64,000 nt of DNA, from the NCBI RefSeq assembly GCF_041449215.1, contig NZ_JBGNFV010000001.1:124001-188000 (forward strand). Direction: 5' to 3'. Each line of letters opens with the position of its first letter. Positions within the stretch are counted from its first letter, which is position 1. Source of the stretch: Roseivirga sp. BDSF3-8 (GTDB lineage Bacteria > Bacteroidota > Bacteroidia > Cytophagales > Cyclobacteriaceae). Positions 1-6,820 of the stretch are shown piece after piece. Position numbers and translations under genes: made by a program. The notes below the pieces were generated by a model. That model was not told the origin of the DNA. It saw only the letters and a list, made by a program, of their open reading frames with translations, and searched no databases.

Positions 1-479
1 ACACTGGCATCCTGGCTAATACCGGGGTAGGGATAAAGTATGCGACATCAAAATATGTACTTTCAATAGCTACACCTCGACTCATTCAGCATTCATTTCA
101 AGACCAGGGACTTTCGTCTGAGTATCTGGAAAACAGGTCGGTCAACTTTTACACGTTATACCACTGGACGATCTCCCCTCAGTTAACACTTATACCATAT
201 GCTTACTTTTCCTATACGGAAGACCAAACATCGGATTTTGTAGTATCCTTATTAGGGGAGATAAGCAATACTTTTCTGGGCGGGCTTTCAATGAACAAGG
301 ATACTCAATGGACGGTATTCCTGGCCCTGGGAGTGAGTGAAAACCTCAGGTTCGGCTACGCTTATGAGTTTGGCAAGAGCAATGCCTCAATAAACCAGGC
401 GAGCCGACATGAGATAGGAATACGTTACGCATTCACCGCCACTTCCGGAGCAAAATACCCCACCTCTCCATACTATTAA
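1..479 (+). CDS. C-terminal part of a PorP/SprF-like type IX secretion membrane protein (5' end outside window)
   Basis: The frame starting at base 3 is open from the window edge to the TAA at 477-479, giving about 158 residues with no start, so the gene begins upstream. The protein is a run of short alternating hydrophobic strands with Gly/Asn turns, such as LGGLSMNKDTQW and LRFGYAYEFG, and ends HEIGIRYAF plus a short tail. That is the pattern of an outer-membrane beta barrel and of the C-terminal strands of the PorP/SprF family, inner parts of the Bacteroidota type IX secretion and gliding machinery. The family call is by pattern only. A generic outer-membrane barrel is the alternative. Confidence 0.6.
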   Translation, partial: TGILANTGVGIKYATSKYVLSIATPRLIQHSFQDQGLSSEYLENRSVNFYTLYHWTISPQLTLIPYAYFSYTEDQTSDFVVSLLGEISNTFLGGLSMNKDTQWTVFLALGVSENLRFGYAYEFGKSNASINQASRHEIGIRYAFTATSGAKYPTSPYY

Positions 480-607
480 TTAAGCATTCAATCATTTAAT
501 TGAGGTTTTATAACAAAAAAGGGCCCCAGATAAAATTTCCCTCCACAAATTTTTCATCTACTGGTAGCCAATTCCTATTTTAAGGATTCACTTATACGCA
601 TATAATT

Positions 608-781
608 ATGAAAAAACTAAAATTGACTGACCTGAAAGTTCAGAGCATGGTAACCAAAAGTGAAATGGCCCTGAATAAGGGTGGGGTTACCGGAGATGTT
701 TGTTATACTGATAATGAGTGGGTGTGTAACTCAGGTACATGCACTAAATATGCTCCCTGCGTACCTCCTTTACCCTATTAA
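608..781 (+). CDS. RiPP precursor 1, pinensin-type leader, Cys-containing core (57 aa)
   Basis: A 57-residue reading frame from ATG 608 to TAA 781. The first 26 residues are a leader of the Bacteroidota double-glycine type: MKKLKLTDLKVQSMVT, then a charged stretch ending KGG at residues 24-26. It matches the leaders of three other small genes here (22732, 49063, 50591) at K-L-x-L-x-x-L-K-V-x-S and at GG. The 31-residue core has four Cys (CYTDNEWVCNSGTC, APC) and a Pro-rich end, PCVPPLPY. The leader type is known from pinensin-family class I lanthipeptide precursors. Whether this core carries lanthionines, disulfides or nothing is unknown. No modification or transport gene lies nearby. A terminator follows at 807-834, so it is probably a single-gene transcript. 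Confidence 0.8.
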   Translation: MKKLKLTDLKVQSMVTKSEMALNKGGVTGDVCYTDNEWVCNSGTCTKYAPCVPPLPY

Positions 782-806
782 TTTTAAAAATTTAAGTACA
801 AATAAG

Positions 807-834
807 AAGGGCAGGAAAAAACCCGCCCTTTTTC
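807..834 (+). terminator. Rho-independent terminator after RiPP precursor 1
   Basis: The arms AGGGC...GCCCT with an A-rich loop are followed by TTTTT. It sits 26 bases after the stop codon of the precursor gene. Confidence 0.7.
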
Positions 835-845
835 ATGTGTATTGG

Positions 846-878
846 TTTGGATTTATAAAAATTGTTATGCTATATTTG
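846..878 (+). promoter_or_regulatory. Bacteroidota-type promoter of the tRNA-Ser/tRNA-Pro unit
   Basis: TTTG at 846-849, 21 bases of spacer, then TATATTTG at 871-878. This matches the -33 TTTG and -7 TAnnTTTG signals of the Bacteroidota primary sigma factor exactly. Transcription would start near 884, about 65 bases before tRNA-Ser. It is the clearest promoter in the window and supports the phylum assignment. Confidence 0.7.
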
Positions 879-948
879 CATCACTTTTGCGGGAAGCAGG
901 AACAAAAAACAGCCTTCCAGCTTCTAAAAAACCGCTAAAGTATCATCC

Positions 949-1036
<88 letters not shown>

Positions 1037-1041
1037 AAACG

Positions 1042-1067
1042 GCCCTTCTTTTGGACGGGCTTTTTTT
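1042..1067 (+). terminator. Possible weak terminator between the two tRNAs
   Basis: GCCC...GGGC with a long loop is followed by seven Ts, directly after tRNA-Ser. The stem is only four pairs, so it may be partial, or simply a spacer hairpin in a common transcript with tRNA-Pro. Confidence 0.4.
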
Positions 1068-1074
1068 ACCTTTT

Positions 1075-1149
1075 CGGGGTGTAGCGCAGTCCGGTTAGCG
1101 TACCTGCTTTGGGAGCAGGGGGTCGCAGGTTCGAATCCTGCCACCCCGA
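1075..1149 (+). tRNA. tRNA-Pro (anticodon TGG)
   Basis: The acceptor CGGGGTG (1075-1081) pairs with CACCCCG (1142-1148), discriminator A1149. The anticodon arm CTGCTTTGGGAGCAG gives TGG. The T arm is GCAGGTTCGAATCCTGC. The first pair C1-G72 is the bacterial tRNA-Pro identity feature. CCA is not encoded. Confidence 0.96.
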
Positions 1150-1294
1150 CGAAAAGGCAACCGCTTCAGTTTTCTGAAGCGGTTTTTTTATGCCTTATCA
1201 AATCAGTTGGCAGCAGAACATTTTACTCCCTACCCCCTTATCCTGCCAACAGACGAAAAGGCAACCCTTTCAGTTTTCTGAAGGATTTTATGCC
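1148..1294 (+). repeat. Imperfect direct repeat starting at the 3' end of tRNA-Pro
   Basis: The stretch 1148-1194, beginning with the last two bases of tRNA-Pro and holding its terminator, recurs at 1252-1294. Shared blocks are GACGAAAAGGCAACC, TTCAGTTTTCTGAAG and TTTATGCC. The second hairpin has lost part of its stem and T-run. This may be a decayed duplication of the tRNA tail or a relic of site-specific integration. No integrase gene is present. Confidence 0.55.
1159..1189 (+). terminator. Terminator of the tRNA unit
   Basis: A perfect stem, AACCGCTTCAG / CTGAAGCGGTT, with loop TTTT and a run of seven Ts, beginning ten bases after tRNA-Pro. Confidence 0.85.
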
Positions 1295-1362
1295 GTATTA
1301 TTATTTCTCTACAAACATTTGGCCTAAACAGCAAATTACTTTCCTGAGTGCATAAGCGATAT

Positions 1363-2241
1363 ATGAGTAAGCCATTAATCACTGACCTGAATATTCCTCT
1401 TTTCTCTTTCGAAGAATGTATCTGGTATATTGATAGAGGATTTTATGACTGCCTCCACATCCGCACGGGTAATGCGATAGAAAAGGCCATATCAACTGAT
1501 GATGGAAGAAGCACTACTTTCACACTTGAAGGCCATGGAAACCACTTGTCCATTATATGTGAACCGGAATACCGGCAAGAGGTGCTTGACTATGTGAGTA
1601 TCTGGCTTGACCTGAACAGAGAGATGGGTTCTTTTGAGAGCCTGGCATCAGAGGAACCCAAATTCATGGCTTTGTATAAAGCCTACCGCGGCCTACGGCT
1701 CATTCGTATTCCTGACCTATTTGAAGCACTGGCCTGGAGCATCATCGGCCAGCAAATAAATTTAAATTTTGCTTATCAGTTAAAAAGCCGGCTGGTAAGT
1801 AAATATGGCTTCCAGGCAGATAACGGAGTCTATATTTTTCCTGACCCTGGCACAATAGCTGAATTGCAACCTGCTGAACTTAAAAAGCTACAGTTTAGCC
1901 AGAGGAAAGCAGAATATCTGATAGGTATCGCCAACGCAATGGCAACGGGCCAACTATCACGTGAAAAACTAATGAAACTGAAAAGCGTGGAGGCTAAATG
2001 CAATACACTTATAAGCTATCGTGGCATAGGACCCTGGTCGGCAAATTATGTGCTGATGAGAGCCATAGGGTGTACGAATGTCATACCTCATGGCGATGCA
2101 GGAATGATTAATGCCTACAAAAAAATATTTGGCCTTAGCCAAAAACCCGATAACCAAGAAATAATCACCTACCTAAGTCACTTTCCTGGCTGGCAGTCCT
2201 ACGTAGTACTGTACTGGTGGAGGTCTCTTTCCGATAAGTGA
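1363..2241 (+). CDS. AlkA-like DNA-3-methyladenine glycosylase
   Basis: A base-excision repair enzyme that removes alkylated purines from DNA. An in-frame GTG at 1348 exists, but ATG 1363 (MSKPLITDLN) is the more likely start, giving 292 residues, close to E. coli AlkA (282). An N-terminal beta domain of about 90 residues is followed by the helical HhH-GPD core. The helix-hairpin-helix is LISYRGIGPWSANYVLMRAIG, with the G-I-G-P-W signature, and IPHGDAGM supplies the catalytic Asp. The family is certain at the HhH-GPD level, and AlkA type is favoured by the N-terminal domain. It stands alone after the tRNA pair. Substrate range cannot be read from sequence. Confidence 0.88.
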   Translation: MSKPLITDLNIPLFSFEECIWYIDRGFYDCLHIRTGNAIEKAISTDDGRSTTFTLEGHGNHLSIICEPEYRQEVLDYVSIWLDLNREMGSFESLASEEPKFMALYKAYRGLRLIRIPDLFEALAWSIIGQQINLNFAYQLKSRLVSKYGFQADNGVYIFPDPGTIAELQPAELKKLQFSQRKAEYLIGIANAMATGQLSREKLMKLKSVEAKCNTLISYRGIGPWSANYVLMRAIGCTNVIPHGDAGMINAYKKIFGLSQKPDNQEIITYLSHFPGWQSYVVLYWWRSLSDK

Positions 2242-2301
2242 ATAAACAATACACACCTTCTTATCAAGCTTAAAATTTCGTAAATTCATCAATAATTGCA
2301 T

Positions 2302-2847
2302 ATGAGAAGGCCCCTACTTATCACTTTTTTGATTCTGCTGGTGTCTGGAGCTATGACGGGCTGCAAGCAGGAAACCGATCCGGCTCCGCTACCATCTGCT
2401 AGTGATGATGACAGACCGCCTACCGGTCTGAGCGAAAGCCAGGAAACATTTAGTCTGGCCCTAAACGGCAAGCCTTGGCTGACCACCCCCTCACTAGAGG
2501 TAAGAGCGGACTACACAGGACGGTATTTTTTAGCGCTTTATTTCGACACGAACGCTCCTGACCTGAATATGGTAATGATTATTAATGAGGACCCCATCAG
2601 GGAACAGGTATACCAGCTGGGACCCTCATCCACTGATGGCTCTGCAAGTGCTGTCATTAATTATTCACTGGATGGTGGGAGTTGCTCATACAGCTTTTCT
2701 AATCTGGTGGATGGGTCCGTTCACATTACAGAGTTTGACACAGTCTTACAGGTATGCAGAGGTACTTTTAAATTTAAATCTTTCACTAATAGCTGTGACA
2801 CTCTTAAAGTAACAAATGGCCGTTTCGCCTCTACGCTAGACCTGTAA
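2302..2847 (+). CDS. Putative lipoprotein of unknown function
   Basis: From ATG 2302, 181 residues. MRRPLLITFLILLVSGAMTGC is a signal peptide ending in a lipobox-like AMTGC, so the mature protein should be lipidated at Cys21. An acidic, Pro-rich linker (about 22-45) leads to a beta-rich domain that opens with FSLALNGKPW. Small Bacteroidota lipoproteins with unnamed domains commonly open this way. Four Cys in the mature part (SCSYS, QVCRG, NSCDT and one nearby) might form disulfides. No catalytic motif is visible. It has its own transcription unit, between the glycosylase (60 bases upstream) and the sensor kinase. Confidence 0.7.
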   Translation: MRRPLLITFLILLVSGAMTGCKQETDPAPLPSASDDDRPPTGLSESQETFSLALNGKPWLTTPSLEVRADYTGRYFLALYFDTNAPDLNMVMIINEDPIREQVYQLGPSSTDGSASAVINYSLDGGSCSYSFSNLVDGSVHITEFDTVLQVCRGTFKFKSFTNSCDTLKVTNGRFASTLDL

Positions 2848-3043
2848 TTACGCTTCTTTTTATTACACACTCTCTTTTAGGGTGATTTTTCTAACTCACT
2901 AATTCACAACTCAAAACGATGATATAGGGTTAGTTTTTAAATCAAAACATTCTTAAAATCACTGTTTTTTTATTATTTTATTACATAGAGTAATCACACC
3001 AAACGATGAGATAAACCTGATGTTACCCTGAAAAATTATTTAA

Positions 3044-5095
3044 ATGGATACATTAAAAGATATCCCTCTAAATACTATTAAAGATCAAGAAGAAAAACGC
3101 CTGCAAAATCTTCATACATATGCTGTATTTGATATAGAGCAGGAACCTGAGCTTAATGAGCTGATAAACCTATTGGCAGACATATGCCATACGCCAATTG
3201 CCTTTATTTCTTTCATTGATAAAGACTGCCAGAAATTCAAGGCCTGTACAGGTATTGACATAAAAGATACTCCCAGGGAAATAGCCTTTTGCGACATTAC
3301 CATCAGGAATAATGAACTGCTAGTGATCCCGGACACACAAGAGGATGAAAGGCTAAAAGATAATCCACTGGTAAAAAACCCTCCCCATATCCGGTTTTAT
3401 GCAGGCATGCCACTGACCACCCCGGCAGGTTTTAACATTGGCACACTGTGCATCGCAGACTTTCAGCCCAGGTGTCTGTCAGAATCCCAGGAAAAGCTCA
3501 TGAAGGTTCAAGCCAGGCAGGTTGTGCAATACCTAGAATTGCGCAAAAAAGAAAAGGAACTGGCGGTGTCAGAAAAAGAACTATCTCTTACAAAAAAATC
3601 AGTGGCCAGCCGGGAAGCCGTACTTAACAGGGCTCAGAAGGCGGCAAGTGTAGCAATATTTGATATCGATCTATGCAATGATAACGTGATCTATAGTCCC
3701 TGTTTTGCTTCACTGATAGGCATAAATGATTCACGCCAGCTTGCAGTCTCCAGCTACCTGGAGTTTATTATCAGAGAAGACCGGCACATTTTCTTAAACA
3801 TGGTAAATGACGCAAGGAGAGGTAACGCTTTCCTGGAAGCCACTTACCGCTGCGTGAGAGAGGATACAGGCGAGATAATATACATGAATACCCGGGCAGA
3901 GGTGCTTTACAATGACGCTGGAAACCCTTGCAATATACTGGGAGTGAACCATGATATTACTGAGCAGAAAACTTACGAGCAGAAATTAATTGATAATGAG
4001 AAGCGCTGGAAACTGGCACTGGAGGGCGCAAAAGAAGGTGTCTGGGACTGGAACCTTGATACGTCAGAAATATTCTTTAGTGCTCAGTGGAAACTGATCA
4101 TAGGATACCGGGACGATGAAATAAAAAACCAGCCGGACGAATGGATGAATAGGGTGCATCCGGATGACATACAAAATTTCAGCCACTGCCTGAAAAAATG
4201 TATGAGTAATGTAGGGGAAGAACCCAATGTAAATGAGCACCGGTTAAAACATAAAGAAGGCTTCTACAAATGGGTAAGAATCAGGGGCAAGGTACTTTCA
4301 CGTGATGATGAGGGCAATGCTATACGTCTGATGGGTACCATGACAGATGTTAGTGAGCAAAAAAAGGTAGAGATGAACCTGGAGAGCAGGAATGTCGCTT
4401 TGAAAAAAGCTCATTTTGAACTGGACAATTTTGTATACAGGTTATCACATGACCTGAGAGCACCTCTGGCTTCCAGCCTCGGACTGATCGATGTCGTTCG
4501 CCACCTGGATAATATAGAGGAAATAAACAGAATGCTCACCCTGCTGGAAAATAGCCTGAATAAGCAGGATAAGACTATTTATGACATAATCGAATACTCT
4601 AAAAACTCGCGGTTTAAGGTACAAAATGTGGAAGTTGACCTTCACGGGTTAGTCGACGAGGCTTTTGAAAGTATGCTGACAAAGCATAAACCGGAGAAGG
4701 GAGTCGTTTTTGAAAATAAGGTTAGTGGTAAAGTAGTTTCCGACCCATACCGCCTAAACCTGATTTTTCAAAATATTTTGGACAACTGCTTTCACTACAC
4801 TGATAAACATTGCGATCAAATCCTGGTCACTGCGGAAGACCGATGCATTAACGGCACCCAGGTCATTAAGATAGAGGACAATGGCATCGGCATCAAGCCA
4901 GCTTACCAGGAGAAGGTTTTCAATATGTTTTTTCGGGCTACTGAACTAAGTACAGGATCTGGTCTGGGGCTATACATAGCCAGAGAGGCTTTGTATAAGC
5001 TTAAAGGACATATTTCACTTCAATCGGATATCGGGAAGGGGACTCTAGTAATTATTAAGATTCCGATGGTAGATGCTAATCTTAAAGGCCAATAG
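3044..5095 (+). CDS. GAF-PAS-PAS hybrid sensor histidine kinase (cytoplasmic)
   Basis: A 683-residue soluble sensor kinase. Domains in order: GAF (about 25-170, ending GTLCIADFQPR), a short coiled coil, two PAS/PAC modules (about 195-310 and 320-445, each ending HDITEQK or TDVSEQK), HisKA with phospho-acceptor His469 in YRLSHDLRAPLASSLG, and HATPase_c with N box around NILDN (577-581), G1 EDNGIGI (611-617) and G2 GSGLGLYI (638-645). There is no transmembrane segment, so the signal is intracellular. No receiver domain and no adjacent regulator gene are present, so it is an orphan kinase whose partner lies elsewhere. Its 3' end overlaps the convergent racemase gene by 14 bases. Confidence 0.92.
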   Translation: MDTLKDIPLNTIKDQEEKRLQNLHTYAVFDIEQEPELNELINLLADICHTPIAFISFIDKDCQKFKACTGIDIKDTPREIAFCDITIRNNELLVIPDTQEDERLKDNPLVKNPPHIRFYAGMPLTTPAGFNIGTLCIADFQPRCLSESQEKLMKVQARQVVQYLELRKKEKELAVSEKELSLTKKSVASREAVLNRAQKAASVAIFDIDLCNDNVIYSPCFASLIGINDSRQLAVSSYLEFIIREDRHIFLNMVNDARRGNAFLEATYRCVREDTGEIIYMNTRAEVLYNDAGNPCNILGVNHDITEQKTYEQKLIDNEKRWKLALEGAKEGVWDWNLDTSEIFFSAQWKLIIGYRDDEIKNQPDEWMNRVHPDDIQNFSHCLKKCMSNVGEEPNVNEHRLKHKEGFYKWVRIRGKVLSRDDEGNAIRLMGTMTDVSEQKKVEMNLESRNVALKKAHFELDNFVYRLSHDLRAPLASSLGLIDVVRHLDNIEEINRMLTLLENSLNKQDKTIYDIIEYSKNSRFKVQNVEVDLHGLVDEAFESMLTKHKPEKGVVFENKVSGKVVSDPYRLNLIFQNILDNCFHYTDKHCDQILVTAEDRCINGTQVIKIEDNGIGIKPAYQEKVFNMFFRATELSTGSGLGLYIAREALYKLKGHISLQSDIGKGTLVIIKIPMVDANLKGQ

Positions 5096-5888
5096 AAAAG
5101 CCGCTTTTAAGATTTTTATGGGCTGGTTCTTCTATAGTCTCTGTTTCACGAACAAGAGCCCTGGCAAGTGCCGCATTACTATTGATTACTTTCATTCCCA
5201 TTACCTCAGGGTCTTTAAGCACCAGGTTAAATTCGGTGCAGCCGAGAATGATTGCTTCAGCTCCGGCATCTTTAAAGTAAGTCAGAGCTTCATCCAGCCA
5301 GTTGTACACCTTGTCAGTAATCCCAGTGGCACAGGCTTTTATACCATAAGTCTCATCATATATCATCCTGTGAACGACCTCTTGCTGGAAGGTTAGAGAG
5401 GGCAAAATAGGCTGCAGGCCGCATCCTTCCAGTTGCCGGTAATAAGTACCTGCCTTATATGTGCCTGTGGTGGATAATACACCTACTTTAGTAATGTGTG
5501 GAAACTGTTCGCGAATATGCCGGCAGGTCTCATCGGGCATGTTCAACAGCTTTAGTGACGATCTGTGTTTTTGTAATTGATCCAGGATCACCTCAAAAAT
5601 AGCCGGAATATGAGAACTATTACAAGCCAGGCCCGCTACGCCTGCACCTGCCTTTTCAAGACGAAGGAGTATTTCCGATATAGCATAAGCAGGATTGACC
5701 GCCGAGTAGCCTTCAAAGTATGCTGTACGGTCAGTGATATGACTTGGAAAAGACATCAGGATAACATCCCGGTGGTCCTGGTCTTTAGAGGCAGGGGTTA
5801 ACCTTGTTACTTCATGTAGCAGATCAGCACCGGCCTGCGGGCCCATACCACCCACTATACCTATGGTTTTTTCTTTTTCGGTTTTCAC
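5082..5888 (-). CDS. Aspartate/glutamate racemase family protein
   Basis: 268 residues. It is a PLP-independent racemase, with the N-terminal signature IGIVGGMGPQAGADLL and two catalytic-position cysteines, Cys89 in LACNSSH and Cys217 in ILGCTEF. These two-Cys proteins interconvert L- and D-amino acids by two-base proton transfer. Aspartate is the more likely substrate for the GGMGP-type branch, and glutamate or other compounds remain possible. It is a single gene, convergent with the histidine kinase and overlapping it at the 3' ends, with no terminator between them. Confidence 0.88.
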   Translation of the reverse strand: MKTEKEKTIGIVGGMGPQAGADLLHEVTRLTPASKDQDHRDVILMSFPSHITDRTAYFEGYSAVNPAYAISEILLRLEKAGAGVAGLACNSSHIPAIFEVILDQLQKHRSSLKLLNMPDETCRHIREQFPHITKVGVLSTTGTYKAGTYYRQLEGCGLQPILPSLTFQQEVVHRMIYDETYGIKACATGITDKVYNWLDEALTYFKDAGAEAIILGCTEFNLVLKDPEVMGMKVINSNAALARALVRETETIEEPAHKNLKSGFSIGL

Positions 5889-6073
5889 TGGTCAGGTGAA
5901 TCAGGTTGTTCAGCCAGCAACCGCCTTTCCTTAAGCAGGATCGATATTCGGCTTTGCACGAATATAATTAATAAAGCTGAAAAACTTAATTACCATAAGA
6001 GATTATCAGGACAGGGAAATACTAATTATTACAAATCTCCAGTCTAATAATATTATTTATGCCCAAAAATTCA

Positions 6074-6805
6074 TTAGTCAATATTATTAACTTTTATCGC
6101 AAAGTTTATTCCCTGAAACTCCTCAGTTCTACCGGCAATAAGTATCCCAATAACCTCTTCGGTATCCTCGGTAATGAGTGGGCCGCCGCTGTTTCCGGGG
6201 TAAGCTGAAACGTCTAACTGGAAAATGTCCGCTCCCATGGCCTCTTCATTACTGATGGTACCGGTGGTGGTAGAAGAGTTTCCATCGGGATAACCTATAA
6301 GCACCACGGGAGTACGTGCCGTAATGCCATCACTGTCCCCAAGGTAAAGCCGGGGAAAGTCTTCCGGCAGATCGGTAGGCTGTATAAGCTCTAACCTGGC
6401 TACGTCGTTGAGGTAATAATTAATATCACCTGGAGGGCTTGTATCGGGATCCTTCCATACGATACGGGCCGTGGTGGTAATGGGTGGGTCAGCGTTTGAA
6501 AATGTCAGGGTTACCTCCTCCCCTACTTCCATGTCTTCCACTACATGGCGGGCAGTCAGCAGTTCTGTTTCGTTATACAAAAAAGCTGTCCCTATACCCC
6601 CGGCCGTTTGTACCATAGCTACCGGCATCTCCAGGTCACGGTTGTAGCGCGGCCGGGCAGGCACCCATCCTGCCCCGAAAAGGAGGTATACCAGCGGAAA
6701 GAGCAGAAGAGAAGCTAAAAAGAGGATCATTAACGTACGTCCGCGCTTTCTGACCTTATCTTTATATATCCTGGTCTCGCCCGGGCTTAAGCCTAATAGT
6801 ATCAT
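6074..6805 (-). CDS. Membrane-anchored trypsin-like serine protease, last gene of the tubulin/Hsp70-like operon
   Basis: 243 residues. One transmembrane segment (about 25-45, LMILFLASLLLFPLVYLLFG) after a basic N-terminus, then a chymotrypsin-fold domain. The triad is visible: His87 in LTARHVVED, Asp134 in YLNDVARLEL, and Ser206 in PGNSGGPL. The basic residues before the helix favour an N-in orientation with the protease outside the cytoplasm. There is no PDZ domain, unlike DegP/HtrA. It lies 15 bases downstream of the tubulin-like gene and closes the seven-gene operon, so it may cut one of the membrane components or act as the output. Substrate unknown. Confidence 0.85.
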   Translation of the reverse strand: MILLGLSPGETRIYKDKVRKRGRTLMILFLASLLLFPLVYLLFGAGWVPARPRYNRDLEMPVAMVQTAGGIGTAFLYNETELLTARHVVEDMEVGEEVTLTFSNADPPITTTARIVWKDPDTSPPGDINYYLNDVARLELIQPTDLPEDFPRLYLGDSDGITARTPVVLIGYPDGNSSTTTGTISNEEAMGADIFQLDVSAYPGNSGGPLITEDTEEVIGILIAGRTEEFQGINFAIKVNNID

Positions 6806-6820
6806 CTGACAGCCAGTTTT

